From the NCBI RefSeq assembly GCF_012933655.1, contig NZ_JABBJJ010000019.1, positions 1 to 64,000 of the forward strand: DNA of 64,000 nucleotides, given 5' to 3'. A program made the translations under genes and the position numbers. Origin of the DNA: Pyxidicoccus fallax (GTDB lineage: Bacteria > Myxococcota > Myxococcia > Myxococcales > Myxococcaceae). The notes under the pieces were generated by a model. That model had not been told where the DNA came from. It did no database searches and saw only the letters and a list, made by a program, of their open reading frames with translations. The number at the start of each line of letters is the position of its first letter. Position 1 is the first letter of the stretch. Of the stretch, positions 18,259 to 26,948 are shown one piece after another.

Positions 18259-18681
18259 GTGCGGCACGTCATCTTCCGGGTGGAGAAAGAGCGCTATGGG
18301 CTGCCGCTGTCGGCGGTGCGGGAGGTCGTCGTGCCTCCCGAGCGCTTCACCCGGGTGCCGCGCGCCCCCTCGGCGATTACCGGGGTGATGAATCTTCGTG
18401 GCAGGGTCGTGACAGTGGTGGAGCTGCGGCAGCTCTTGAGCCTGCCGGAAGGGCCCACACCGCCGGCACGGGTGGTGTTGCTGGACCGCGGGCGGCGGGA
18501 TTTGGGCCTGCTGGTGACGGATGTAGACGGAATCGAAGCGGTGGAGCGAGTGAGCACGGCACCGGGGAAGCTGACCCCCGCCATCCGGGGGGTTGCCCGG
18601 CTGGGTGGTCTGGGAGTCACCGTCCTGGACCCCGAAGGGTTGGATGCCGCGGTGGTTGCCTTGTTCACCCACTCCAAGTGA
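18259..18681 (+). CDS. difC: CheW-like coupling protein (DifC)
   Basis: A 140-residue single CheW domain that links receptor to kinase. It starts at a GTG with RHVIFRVEKERYGLPL and keeps the core motifs (AVREVV; then ITGVMNLRGRVVTVVELRQLL; and VLLDRGRRDLGLLVTDVDGI). The length is typical. It lies 52 bp after the YjbR-like gene and 70 bp before the CheY gene, from which it is separated by a stem-loop. By homology it should bridge DifA and DifE in the exopolysaccharide-control complex. Confidence 0.88.
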   Translation: MRHVIFRVEKERYGLPLSAVREVVVPPERFTRVPRAPSAITGVMNLRGRVVTVVELRQLLSLPEGPTPPARVVLLDRGRRDLGLLVTDVDGIEAVERVSTAPGKLTPAIRGVARLGGLGVTVLDPEGLDAAVVALFTHSK

Positions 18682-18695
18682 GTAGCCCCCTGGAA

Positions 18696-18719
18696 AGCGC
18701 GGATGCTAGTGTCCGCGCT
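18696..18719 (+). promoter_or_regulatory. Stem-loop between difC and difD
   Basis: AGCGCGGA and TCCGCGCT form a perfect 8-bp stem around an 8-base loop. It lies 14 bases after the difC stop and 32 bases before the difD start. It could be a partial terminator, an mRNA-stability element or a processing site within the operon. Confidence 0.5.
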
Positions 18720-18751
18720 CCTCTAGGTGATTCGGAGGCGGAGTTCTTCAC

Positions 18752-19120
18752 ATGGCTAAGCGGGTCCTGGTCGTCGACGACGCCATCTTCATGCGCAACA
18801 TGATCAAGGACATCTTTGCGTCTGGAGGTTTCGAGGTCGTCGGCGAGGCCGCCAACGGCCTGGAAGCGGTAGAGAAGTACAAGGAACTCAAGCCCGACCT
18901 CACCACGATGGACATCGTGATGCCGTTCAAGAGCGGCATCGAGGCCACTCGGGAAATCATCAAGGCCGACAGCAGCGCCGTCGTCATCATGTGCTCGGCG
19001 CTCGGTCAGGAGAGCCTGGTGATGGAGGCCATCGAGGCCGGAGCGTCCGACTTCATCGTCAAGCCGTTCCGCGCCGAGGACGTGCTCGCGGTGGTGAAGA
19101 AGGTGCTGGGAGAGACGTGA
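18752..19120 (+). CDS. difD: CheY-like response regulator (DifD)
   Basis: A 122-residue stand-alone receiver domain. The acidic pocket is VLVVDDAIFMRNM (Asp9, Asp10) and the phospho-acceptor is Asp54 in LTTMDIVMP. The conserved Thr/Ser is in IMCSALGQ and the Lys in FIVKPF. No output domain is present. A ribosome-binding site (GGAGGCGGAG) lies close upstream. In M. xanthus DifD takes phosphate from DifE and acts as a negative modulator of exopolysaccharide production, probably as a phosphate sink; the same is inferred here. Confidence 0.92.
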   Translation: MAKRVLVVDDAIFMRNMIKDIFASGGFEVVGEAANGLEAVEKYKELKPDLTTMDIVMPFKSGIEATREIIKADSSAVVIMCSALGQESLVMEAIEAGASDFIVKPFRAEDVLAVVKKVLGET

Positions 19121-19170
19121 GCGGTGTCGCCCCCCGGCGGCCGCTCCCTTTGCGTTGACGAGGCCGGGTC

Positions 19171-21645
19171 ATGACGATGGACATGTCCCGCTACCTCGGG
19201 CTCTTCATCTCCGAGGCCACCGACCACCTGGAGGCGCTCGGGCGGGACCTCGTGCAGCTGGAGCGCGAGGGCACCGCCACCGTGGTGGATTCGATGTTCC
19301 GCCATGCCCACTCCGTGAAGGGCATGGCGTCGTCGATGGGCTTCGAGCCCATCGCCGTCCTCGCGCACCGCGTGGAAGACCTGGTGGACGCCGTCCGGCA
19401 GGACCGCGGCCGTCTGGACCGTGACGTGGTGGACCTGCTGCTCACCGCCGCGGACACCATGCTCGCGCAGGTGCGGGCCGTGGCGGAGAGCAAGCCGGCG
19501 GATGAGGCCTCCGTGCTGCTGACCCAGCTGGGCAATCGCTACATCGCGATGACCGGCAAGGGCCTGGCCACCACCCGCGTCGCCAAGACGACGATGAGCA
19601 AGCCGGCGGCGACGGACGGTGCCTCCACGGGCACGGCCTCTGGCGATGGCCCGGCGCGGCCGGCGGGTGACACGGCCGTCGAGGGCCCGGCGGGCACGAC
19701 GAAGCCGGGCACGGAGTCCACGGCCCAGGCGGGAGGCGGCGCGGCTTCCACCTCGGAGGCGGCGGGCGCGCAGGCTTCGGGTGATACGGGCTCCGTGGCG
19801 GAGAAGGTGGCGAAGGGGACCGGGGCGGGAACGCCTTCCGGCACCTCGCGCTCGCAGAGCCCGGTGGGCATCGCGGGGCCCACGGTGGACCTGGCGGCTC
19901 AGGGCCTGCCGCTGCCTCCGGACCTGCTGACGCCTCCGGGCACGTCTCCCAACGTGGTGTCCGCGTCAGGTGTGCCCTCGGTGGGCGCGGCCGAGGGCGC
20001 GGTGGCCGTCGTCGCCGCGGCGCTGGGGCTGGTGGAGCCGCCGCCGAACGACCTGGTGGACCGGCTGAAGGACGCCGCGAGCGTCCCGGTGCCCGCCCAG
20101 ACGCCTCCGCCCGCCGAGGTCCGCAGCGTCCTCCCGCCCCGGGTCCCGGCCGAGGCGCGCGGCCCCATGCAGCGCTGGGCGGTGCGGCTGCGCATCGCGC
20201 CCACCTGCCAGGTGCCCGGCGTGCGCGCGTTCCTGGTGCACAAGCGCCTCACCAACCTGGGCACGCTGGTGGACCTGCGGCCCGCGCTGGAGGAGCTGAA
20301 GGCCGGCCGCATTCCCGACGGCTACATCCAGCTCGAGCTGGAGACCACGGCGGGCGACACCGGCATCCACGCGTCGCTGAAGAACGTGGTCGACGTGGAG
20401 GTCGTCTCGGTGAAGCCGGCGGTGGCCGCGCCCGCCCCGGTGGTGGCCGCGCCCGCCGCGGAGGCCGCCCGCGCCGCCAACGACGCCACGGCGCGCACGG
20501 TGCGCGTGCGCACGGAGCTGCTCGACTACTTCCTGGACACGGTGGGCGAGCTGATGCTCGCCACGGCCCGCCTGCGCGAGGTGGGCAAGGTGCTGCCGGA
20601 GAACGCCCGCCCCGCGCTGGAGGAGGGCGTCTACCGGCTGCACACGCTGGTGAAGGACCTGCACGACAAGGTGATGACGGCGCGCATGACGCCGCTGTCG
20701 CTCATCACGGACCGGCTGCCCCGCGCCGCGCGCGACATCGCCCGGCGCAAGGAGCGCGAGGTCGACCTGGTCATCACCGGCGCGGAAATCGAGCTGGACC
20801 GGGCCATCCTCGACGAGCTGGCCGACCCGCTGATGCACCTGTTGCGCAACTGCATCGACCACGGGCTGGAGTCGCCCGAGGAGCGCGTGGCCGCGAAGAA
20901 GGGCCCGCGCGGGCGCGTGCTGGTGGCGGTGAAGCGCGCCAGGGACCGCGTCATCATCGAAATCGAGGACGACGGCCGCGGCATGGACCCGGCGAAGCTC
21001 AAGAGCGCCGCGGTGGCGCGCGGGCTGCTCTCCGTGGAGAACGCGGCGCGCATGTCGGACCGCGAGGCCTTCCTGCTGTCGTGCCTGCCCGGCGTGTCCA
21101 CCGCCAAGGACATCACCGACATCTCCGGCCGCGGCGTGGGCATGGACGCGGTGAAGCGCGTGGTGGAGAACGTCGGCGGCACGCTCGAAATCGACAGCGA
21201 GAAGGGCCGGGGCACGCGCTTCACGCTGCGGCTGCCGCTGACGGTGGCGGTGGTGCACCTGCTGCTGGTGGAGGTGGGTGACGAGGTCTTCGGCCTGCCC
21301 ATCGCCAAGGTGGTGGGCGCCACGGAGGCGGACGGCGAGGCGCTCAGCCGCAGCCGCGAGACGGCGCTCCTGCCCCATGGCAACTCACTGCTGCCGGTCC
21401 ATTCGCTGGACACGCTGGTGGGCGTCCCCGCGCCCCCGCGTCAGGGCGCGCGGCCCTTCGTGGTGATGGACGCGGACTCGGGGCGGGTGGCGCTGGCGGT
21501 GGACCGGCTGCTGGGCCAGGAAGAGGTGGTGCTCAAGCCGCTGTCCCGCCCGCTCGACCTGCTGCCCGGACTGTCCGGAGTGACCATCCTGGGAAGTGGC
21601 CGTCCAGTCTTCATCCTGGACGTGCCGAGGTTACTGTCCGCGTGA
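19171..21645 (+). CDS. difE: CheA-type histidine kinase (DifE)
   Basis: An 824-residue CheA homologue. The Hpt domain has the phospho-acceptor His47 in FRHAHSVKGMA. A very long Ala/Gly/Pro/Thr-rich linker (about 130-330) leads to a P2-like segment starting near residue 335 (RWAVRLRIAP). The dimerisation helix begins VRVRTELLDYFLDTVGELM. The ATPase has the N box HLLRNCIDHGLESPEER, EDDGRGMD, and the G-rich DISGRGVGMDAV. The CheW-like regulatory domain is C-terminal. The linker is longer than in enteric CheA and would let Hpt and receiver partners move freely. The stop codon overlaps the GTG of the CheC gene. By homology this kinase drives exopolysaccharide regulation rather than flagella, since no flagellar genes are present. 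Confidence 0.92.
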   Translation: MTMDMSRYLGLFISEATDHLEALGRDLVQLEREGTATVVDSMFRHAHSVKGMASSMGFEPIAVLAHRVEDLVDAVRQDRGRLDRDVVDLLLTAADTMLAQVRAVAESKPADEASVLLTQLGNRYIAMTGKGLATTRVAKTTMSKPAATDGASTGTASGDGPARPAGDTAVEGPAGTTKPGTESTAQAGGGAASTSEAAGAQASGDTGSVAEKVAKGTGAGTPSGTSRSQSPVGIAGPTVDLAAQGLPLPPDLLTPPGTSPNVVSASGVPSVGAAEGAVAVVAAALGLVEPPPNDLVDRLKDAASVPVPAQTPPPAEVRSVLPPRVPAEARGPMQRWAVRLRIAPTCQVPGVRAFLVHKRLTNLGTLVDLRPALEELKAGRIPDGYIQLELETTAGDTGIHASLKNVVDVEVVSVKPAVAAPAPVVAAPAAEAARAANDATARTVRVRTELLDYFLDTVGELMLATARLREVGKVLPENARPALEEGVYRLHTLVKDLHDKVMTARMTPLSLITDRLPRAARDIARRKEREVDLVITGAEIELDRAILDELADPLMHLLRNCIDHGLESPEERVAAKKGPRGRVLVAVKRARDRVIIEIEDDGRGMDPAKLKSAAVARGLLSVENAARMSDREAFLLSCLPGVSTAKDITDISGRGVGMDAVKRVVENVGGTLEIDSEKGRGTRFTLRLPLTVAVVHLLLVEVGDEVFGLPIAKVVGATEADGEALSRSRETALLPHGNSLLPVHSLDTLVGVPAPPRQGARPFVVMDADSGRVALAVDRLLGQEEVVLKPLSRPLDLLPGLSGVTILGSGRPVFILDVPRLLSA

Positions 21646-22241
21646 GCCTGCCCCTTCCCAGCGACGCGCAGCTCGATGCCCTGCGCGAGGTGGCCAACAT
21701 CGGCTGTGGCCACGCCGCCAACGCGCTCTCCCGGCTGATGGGAGGGCGGAAGGTGGACCTCTCCATTCCCCGGGTGCTCCAGGGCGACGTGGCGGACACC
21801 GCCGCGCTGGTGGACGCGACCGGGCCGGTGGTGGCGTCGTGGCTGGGCATCCGCGGCGAGCTGCGCGGCGTGCTGCTGCTGGTCCTCTCGCGGGGGGACA
21901 GCGGCGCACTGGAGACGCTGCTGCTGGGTGGACAGCCCGCGGAGCAGGCCGAGCGCGACAGCGTGGTGGCGGAGGTCGCCAACATCGTCGCCAGCGCGTG
22001 TCTGTCCGCCATGGGCCGGCTCACCGGTTGGAAGCTGATGCCCTCCGTGCCCACGCTGCGGCGGGGTGACTCGCGCGAAGCGGTGGATGGGGCGCTGGCC
22101 GAGGTGTCGGGCGACACGGGGCGCAGGGTGGTGCTGGAGGCGCGCTTCCAGGCGGCCTCGGTGCCCCCGGTGGGCGGGCAGCTGCTGCTGGTGCTGGAGC
22201 CGGAGAGCTCGCGCGCCCTGCTGGCGCGGCTGGGCGTGTAG
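21642..22241 (+). CDS. difG: CheC-like phosphatase (DifG)
   Basis: A 199-residue CheC-family protein with both pseudo-repeat active-site helices: LDALREVANIGCGHAANAL and, in the second half, VVAEVANIVASACLSAMG, each with the E-x2-N signature. CheC proteins dephosphorylate CheY-P. In M. xanthus DifG is reported to act on DifD and to reduce exopolysaccharide output. The GTG start overlaps the CheA stop (GTGA), implying coupled translation. It ends the dif operon; a hairpin follows directly. Confidence 0.9.
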   Translation: MSLPLPSDAQLDALREVANIGCGHAANALSRLMGGRKVDLSIPRVLQGDVADTAALVDATGPVVASWLGIRGELRGVLLLVLSRGDSGALETLLLGGQPAEQAERDSVVAEVANIVASACLSAMGRLTGWKLMPSVPTLRRGDSREAVDGALAEVSGDTGRRVVLEARFQAASVPPVGGQLLLVLEPESSRALLARLGV

Positions 22242-22255
22242 CGGGCCCGCGGCCC

Positions 22256-22281
22256 GGAGCCAGCGGAAGACCGCCGGCTCC
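22256..22281. terminator. Hairpin after difG
   Basis: GGAGCC-A-GCGG, loop AAGA, CCGC-C-GGCTCC: a 10-bp stem with one internal A/C mismatch. It lies 14 bases after the difG stop, between converging genes, so it can serve both directions. No T-tract follows. Confidence 0.55.
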
Positions 22282-22299
22282 AGGACGGGGCTTCGTGGC

Positions 22300-22617
22300 T
22301 CAGTTGCTCGGGCAGGAGCTGGTGCAGTACGGCATCACCACCGGGCCCCCGGGCGGGATGTACTCCACGCAACACCTCTGCCCGACGGGACAGAGGGGTT
22401 CTTCCGGGTCGCACTGCTTCAGGCAGGAACCCCGGACGCAGGTCGTCCCGAGGGTGGGGCAGGTGTAGTTGGGAGGGCCGCAGTAGCCGATTTCCTGCTC
22501 CGCGTTGCCGGTCTCCCGCTCGGGCTCGGCCTCCAGGGTGCCACCCCCACAGCCCAGCCCGGCCACCCAGGCCATGGCCGTCAACGCCAGTGCTCGCACG
22601 ACGGGGTTTCGCAGCAT
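22300..22617 (-). CDS. Small cysteine-rich lipoprotein
   Basis: A 105-residue exported protein of unknown function. The N-terminus is a lipoprotein-type signal (ALALTAMAWVAGLGCGGG, an imperfect lipobox). The mature part has ten cysteines after the lipobox, in CGPPNYTC, CVRGSC, CDPEEPLC, QRCC and YCTSSC arrangements that suggest several disulfides. AAGGAG lies just upstream of the start. It converges on the dif operon and diverges from larB. No family was recognised; small knotted Cys-rich lipoproteins of this kind are common in myxobacteria. Confidence 0.65.
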   Translation of the reverse strand: MLRNPVVRALALTAMAWVAGLGCGGGTLEAEPERETGNAEQEIGYCGPPNYTCPTLGTTCVRGSCLKQCDPEEPLCPVGQRCCVEYIPPGGPVVMPYCTSSCPSN

Positions 22618-22638
22618 GTCCTGCTCCTTGGTTGGGAT

Positions 22639-22656
22639 GCTCGACGGGGGTCGAGC
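22639..22656 (-). promoter_or_regulatory. Palindrome in the leader of the Cys-rich lipoprotein gene
   Basis: GCTCGAC-GGGG-GTCGAGC is a perfect 7-bp inverted repeat, 22 bases upstream of the 22617 start codon. A third CTCGAC hexamer occurs 12 bases further on. It may be an operator or an mRNA hairpin. larB starts on the other strand 92 bases away. Confidence 0.4.
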
Positions 22657-22747
22657 AGGTGTCTGCCTCGACAGTTTCCCAGGTCTTGGACCCGGGGTGA
22701 ATCATGCGGGCGTTCTCCCCCGGCACCGAGTGGGGTAGAGGACGCCC

Positions 22748-23500
22748 ATGGACGAGAAGGCGCTGAAGCAGCTCCTCGGGAGCGTGAAGTCGGGTCGCGT
22801 GTCGGTGGATGACGCGGTGGGCAAGCTGAAGGACCTGCCCTTCGCGGAGCTGGGCTACGCGACGCTCGATACCCACCGCAACCTGCGCTTCGGCTTCCCC
22901 GAGGTGGTGCTGGGCGAGCCGAAGACGGTGGAGCAGCTGCTGGGCATCGTCGGCACGCTGGTGGAGCGCAAGCAGACGGTGCTGGTGACGCGGCTGCAGC
23001 CGGACAAGGCGGAGGCGCTGGTGGCGCGCTTCCCCAAGGGCGAGTACCACCCGGTGGCCCGCATCTTCCACCTGAAGCAGGGCAAGGTGCGCGCGGGCCG
23101 CGTGGCGGTGGTGACGGCCGGCACCAGCGACATCCCCGTGGCGGAGGAGGCGGCCATCACCGCCGAGGCCATGGGCGCCGAGGTGCGGCGCGTCTACGAC
23201 GTGGGCGTGGCCGGCATCCACCGGCTGCTGCGGCGGCGCGAGGAAATCCAGGAGTGCCACGCCGCGGTGGTGGTGGCGGGCATGGAGGGCGCGCTGGGCA
23301 GCGCGCTGGGCGGACTGGTGGGCATCCCCGTCGTCGCGGTGCCGACGTCCGTGGGCTATGGCGCCAACTTCAAGGGCGTGTCCGCGCTGCTGGCCATGGT
23401 GAACTCGTGCGCCTCCAACGTGGCCACGGTGAACATCGACAACGGGTTCGGCGGCGGCTTCTACGCGGCGCTGATTTCGCGGACGAAGGGACGGCGGTGA
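22748..23500 (+). CDS. larB: Nickel-pincer cofactor synthesis protein LarB (pyridinium-3,5-biscarboxylate forming)
   Basis: LarB carboxylates nicotinic acid adenine dinucleotide and hydrolyses its phosphoanhydride to start the nickel-pincer nucleotide cofactor of lactate racemase and related enzymes. This 250-residue protein has the family layout: an N-terminal helical part (LGYATLDTHRNLRFGFPEVV) and a PurE-like C-terminal domain. Motifs in the latter are VVTAGTSDIPVAEEA, YDVGVAGIHRLL, VVVAGMEGALGS, and VPTSVGYG. The stop codon overlaps the larC start (TGATG), so the two are co-translated. The partner sulfur-insertion gene larE and a larA-type enzyme are not in this window. Confidence 0.93.
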   Translation: MDEKALKQLLGSVKSGRVSVDDAVGKLKDLPFAELGYATLDTHRNLRFGFPEVVLGEPKTVEQLLGIVGTLVERKQTVLVTRLQPDKAEALVARFPKGEYHPVARIFHLKQGKVRAGRVAVVTAGTSDIPVAEEAAITAEAMGAEVRRVYDVGVAGIHRLLRRREEIQECHAAVVVAGMEGALGSALGGLVGIPVVAVPTSVGYGANFKGVSALLAMVNSCASNVATVNIDNGFGGGFYAALISRTKGRR

Positions 23501-24672
23501 TGCGGCGCATCCTCTACCTGGAGCCGGTGGGCGGCATCGCCGGCGACATGTTCCTGGCGGCGGGTATCGACCTGGGGCTGGCGCCCGCGGACATCGAGGC
23601 GGCGCTGCGGGGCCTCAGTGTGCCGGGGTGGAAGCTGGCGGTGCAGCGCGCGGTGCGCCACGCCATCAGCGGCACGCACCTGGACGTGGTGCTGGACGCG
23701 CGCGAGGCGCACCCGCACCGGGCCTACTCGGACATCCGCCGGCTCATCGAGGCGGCCCCCACGCTGCCGCCCCGCGCGAAGGAGCGGGCCCTGGCGGTGT
23801 TCCGCGCCATCGGCGAGGCCGAGGCGAAGGTGCACGGCGTGTCCATCGACGACATCCACTTCCACGAGGTGGGCGCGGTGGACTCCATCGTCGACATCTG
23901 CGGCGCGGCGGTGGTGCTGGAGCTGTTGGGCAACCCCGAGGTGTACGCGGCCCCGCCGCCCCTGGGCAGCGGCAGCATCCGCGTGGCCCACGGCAACATG
24001 CCCATTCCGGTGCCCGCCACGCTGGAGTTGCTGCGCGACGTGCCCGTGCGCTTCGAGGGCGTGGGCGAGCTGACGACGCCCACCGGCGCGGCGCTGCTCA
24101 AGGTGCTGACGCGCATTGGCCACCCGCCGGACTTCATCGTGGAGAAGGTGGGCTACGGCGTGGGGACGAAGGACTTCCGAGACCGGCCCAACGTGCTGCG
24201 CGCGTCGCTGGGGCGGATGGAAGAGGCCCGCACCGAGGGACTCTGGGTGGTGGAGGCGAACCTCGACGACGCCACGCCGCAGCTGCTGGGACACCTCGTG
24301 GACAAGCTGCTCGCCGCGGGCGCGCTGGACACGTGGGTGGCGCCGGTGGTGATGAAGAAGAGCCGGCCCGGGCACCTGCTGGGCGCGCTGGTGGAGGGCG
24401 GCGCGCGCGAGGCGGTGGTGGACGCGGTGCTGCGCGAGTCCACCACGCTGGGCGTGCGCTACCACCGCGTGGAGCGGCAGGCGCTGGAGCGCGACTGGGT
24501 GGAGGTGGAGACGCCGTGGGGGAAGGTCCGCGTGAAGCGCGGCCTGCGCGGTGGCGCCGTGCTCAACGCGCATCCGGAGTTCGAGGACTGCCGCAAGGTG
24601 GCCGAGGCCGCGGGCGTGCCCGTGAAGCAGGTGATGGCCGCGGCGGTGGCGGCGCTCGGCCGGACGGAGTGA
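23500..24672 (+). CDS. larC: Nickel-insertion protein LarC
   Basis: LarC inserts nickel into the pincer nucleotide in a CTP-dependent reaction. The 390-residue product begins RRILYLEPVGGIAGDMFLAA, typical of the family, and keeps the His-rich element DIHFHEVGAVDSIVDI. GELTTPTGAALL and, near the C-terminus, RESTTLGVRYHRVERQ are also family motifs. In Lactobacillus plantarum the full protein needs a programmed ribosomal frameshift between larC1 and larC2; here both halves are in one uninterrupted frame. The start is fixed by the one-base overlap with the larB stop. Confidence 0.93.
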   Translation: MRRILYLEPVGGIAGDMFLAAGIDLGLAPADIEAALRGLSVPGWKLAVQRAVRHAISGTHLDVVLDAREAHPHRAYSDIRRLIEAAPTLPPRAKERALAVFRAIGEAEAKVHGVSIDDIHFHEVGAVDSIVDICGAAVVLELLGNPEVYAAPPPLGSGSIRVAHGNMPIPVPATLELLRDVPVRFEGVGELTTPTGAALLKVLTRIGHPPDFIVEKVGYGVGTKDFRDRPNVLRASLGRMEEARTEGLWVVEANLDDATPQLLGHLVDKLLAAGALDTWVAPVVMKKSRPGHLLGALVEGGAREAVVDAVLRESTTLGVRYHRVERQALERDWVEVETPWGKVRVKRGLRGGAVLNAHPEFEDCRKVAEAAGVPVKQVMAAAVAALGRTE

Positions 24673-24687
24673 CGCGGCGCCGGGCGC

Positions 24688-25386
24688 TCAGCGCCTGCCA
24701 CGACGGAGGGCACCGGGGGGAACGAACAGCGCGACGAGGAACACGGTCAGCATGGCCCCCGCCAGCTGCGTTCCCCCACGGCCGTAGCGCCAGAGGCCCC
24801 CGGTCAGGCAGAAGAGCCCGCCGAGCGTCAGCCACCGCAGCAGCGGGTGGGGGATGAGGGACAGCAGCGCGGTGCCCAGGGTCGAGTGCTGGGAGAACAT
24901 GCGCACCCAGCGCGCCGGCCGCTCCTCGGCGCGGAGCCGCGCGATTTGAAGCTCGAGCTGCTCGGCTTGCTCCCGCCGCCGCTGTTCCTCCTGCTGGCGC
25001 AGCGCTTCGATTTCGTCCGCGCGCGTCCGGCTCAGCCCGTGCTTGCGCTCCTGCCAGAGCCGCTCGTTGAATTCGAGCTGCTCCGGGGTCCCCAGGTCCG
25101 CGCCGCACACGGTGCACCTCGGCGCGAAGCGGCCGTTCTCGGACTCGCACACCATGCAACGCGGGAAGCGCCGCGTGTCCTCGGGCGCGTCCGCGAGGGC
25201 CAGGGGCGCCTCGCCCTTGAAGCGCTCCAGGTGGGTCTCCGGGATGGCGGCCTCGGCGTGGGCCTCCTTGCGCTCCTCCAGGGACTCGAAGCGGCCACCG
25301 TCCCGCAGCGGAGTGGACGTCTCCGATTCCGTGCGCTCGCCCCGGGAGCGCTCCAGGTGCAGGAAGCGGGAGAGCTTGGGCGTCAT
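24688..25386 (-). CDS. Zinc-ribbon membrane protein coupled to AAA ATPase
   Basis: A 232-residue protein of unknown function. After a charged N-terminus it has a four-cysteine zinc ribbon (CMVCESENGRFAPRCTVCG, residues about 70-88). A Glu/Arg/Gln-rich coiled coil follows (RADEIEALRQQEEQRRREQ), then two hydrophobic segments near the C-terminus (LRWLTLGGLFCLTGGLW and LAGAMLTVFLVALFVP). The start at 25386 overlaps the end of the upstream AAA ATPase gene by four bases, so the two are coupled. It may be a membrane anchor or substrate adaptor for that ATPase; this is inference from the pairing. Confidence 0.7.
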   Translation of the reverse strand: MTPKLSRFLHLERSRGERTESETSTPLRDGGRFESLEERKEAHAEAAIPETHLERFKGEAPLALADAPEDTRRFPRCMVCESENGRFAPRCTVCGADLGTPEQLEFNERLWQERKHGLSRTRADEIEALRQQEEQRRREQAEQLELQIARLRAEERPARWVRMFSQHSTLGTALLSLIPHPLLRWLTLGGLFCLTGGLWRYGRGGTQLAGAMLTVFLVALFVPPGALRRGRR

Positions 25387-26948
25387 CGGGGACTCCCGGT
25401 GGGGGCTCCGGACGAGGCCGGGCGGGTACGGCCCCGGGCCCACTCACGCAGCCGGTCGATGTCCGCCGCCATCGTCACCGACAGGGGGAAGGTGTCCTGG
25501 ATGGCGCGCACCAGGTGCCGCTGCTCCAGCTCCTTCCCCTCCGCGAAGGCCTCGTACAGCCCGGCGATGACGGCCTGCTCGATTTCCGCGCCGCTGAAGC
25601 CCTCGGTGAGCGTGGCCAGCTCCTCGATGCCGAAGCTCGCGGGCTCGCGCTTCCGGCGCTTCAGGTGGATGCGGAAGATGTCCTGGCGCTCGGCGGCCTC
25701 GGGCAGGTCGATGAAGAAGATTTCGTCGAAGCGGCCCTTGCGCAGCACCTCGGGCGGCAGGCCGTCGATGCGGTTGGCGGTGGCCACCACGAACACCGGC
25801 GCCGTCTTCTCCTGGAGCCACGTGAGCAGCGTGCCGAACACGCGCGCCGACACGCCGGTGTCCCCCGCGCCGGAGGAGGCCACGCCCGACAGGCCCTTCT
25901 CGATTTCGTCCACCCACAGCACCACCGGCGCCACGCTCTCCGCCACGCGGATGGCCTTGCGCAGGTTCTCCTCGGACGAGCCAATCAGCCCGCTGAAGAT
26001 GCGCCCCATGTCCAGCCGCAAGAGCGGCAGGTTCCAGTGGGCGGAGACGGCCTTCGCGGTGAGGCTCTTGCCGCAGCCCTGCACGCCCAGCAGCAGCAGG
26101 CCCCGGGGCTCGGGCAGGCCGAACTGGCGGGCCCGCTCTCCGAAGGCCGCGGTGCGCTGGCTCAGCCATGACTTCAGATTCGCGAGCCCGCCCACGTTCC
26201 CCAGGCTCTCGTCGGGCGGGTAGTACTCCAGGAGCCCGCTCTTGCGAATCACCTGCCGCTTCTCGTCCTGGATGCGCTTGATGTCATCCGAGGACAGCTT
26301 CCCGTCGGTGGCGATGGCCTTGGCGAAGGCGTTCTCCGCCTCCGACAGCGTCAGCCCGAGCGCCGCCTTGATGAGCTGGTCCGCGTGCTCGCGGGACAGC
26401 TCGACGGTGGCCTTGTTGTTGCGGCGCACCAGCGCGACGATTTCCTTCAGCAGCCGCAGCAGGTCGTTGTACCCGGGCAGGGGCACGTCGATGACGGAGA
26501 CCTCCTTCTCCAGCTCGATGGGGATGTGGAGCGAGGGGGACAGGAGGATGACGGTGGTGAAGGTGCTCTTGAGGAAGTGGGCCAGCTCGCGCAGGGCCCG
26601 CACCACCTGCTTCTCTTCCAGGAAGGGGTGGAAGTCCTTAAGCACCACCAGCGCGGGCTCGCCGAGCTTCTCGATGGCGGCCAGCGCCTCCAGCGGCGAG
26701 CGCGTGTCCTCGGGCAGGGCCGCGGCGCGCGAATTGCCCACGTTGCGCAGGCCCCGGGTGACGGACCAGTGGAAGAGCGCCTTGCCGTGCGCGCGCGCCA
26801 GTTCCGTGAGGATGGCGTCCACCCGGTGCTCCTCCCAGGAGACGAGGTAGAGCAGCGGGTAGCGGGCCCGCACGAGGACGTCGAGCTCCTCGAGCCACGG
26901 CTCGGTGGGACGGGAGGCGCGGTCGGTGGGGGAAGGGGAGGACGACAT
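25383..26948 (-). CDS. Ycf46-like AAA ATPase
   Basis: A 521-residue AAA protein. The N-terminal half looks like a degenerate AAA module (YPLLYLVSWEEHRVD, then FLKSTFTTVILLSPSLHIP) without a P-loop. The C-terminal half is canonical: Walker A GVQGCGKS, Walker B VVLWVDEIEKG, sensor-1 VATANRID, arginine finger RKGRFDE, and sensor-2-region GFSGAEIEQAV. This tandem layout matches the Ycf46/SpoVK-like group of chaperone ATPases, whose substrates are unknown. Start 26948 gives MSSSPSPTD; an in-frame ATG at 26957 is a close alternative. It is coupled to the zinc-ribbon membrane protein downstream. Confidence 0.85.
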   Translation of the reverse strand: MSSSPSPTDRASRPTEPWLEELDVLVRARYPLLYLVSWEEHRVDAILTELARAHGKALFHWSVTRGLRNVGNSRAAALPEDTRSPLEALAAIEKLGEPALVVLKDFHPFLEEKQVVRALRELAHFLKSTFTTVILLSPSLHIPIELEKEVSVIDVPLPGYNDLLRLLKEIVALVRRNNKATVELSREHADQLIKAALGLTLSEAENAFAKAIATDGKLSSDDIKRIQDEKRQVIRKSGLLEYYPPDESLGNVGGLANLKSWLSQRTAAFGERARQFGLPEPRGLLLLGVQGCGKSLTAKAVSAHWNLPLLRLDMGRIFSGLIGSSEENLRKAIRVAESVAPVVLWVDEIEKGLSGVASSGAGDTGVSARVFGTLLTWLQEKTAPVFVVATANRIDGLPPEVLRKGRFDEIFFIDLPEAAERQDIFRIHLKRRKREPASFGIEELATLTEGFSGAEIEQAVIAGLYEAFAEGKELEQRHLVRAIQDTFPLSVTMAADIDRLREWARGRTRPASSGAPTGSPR

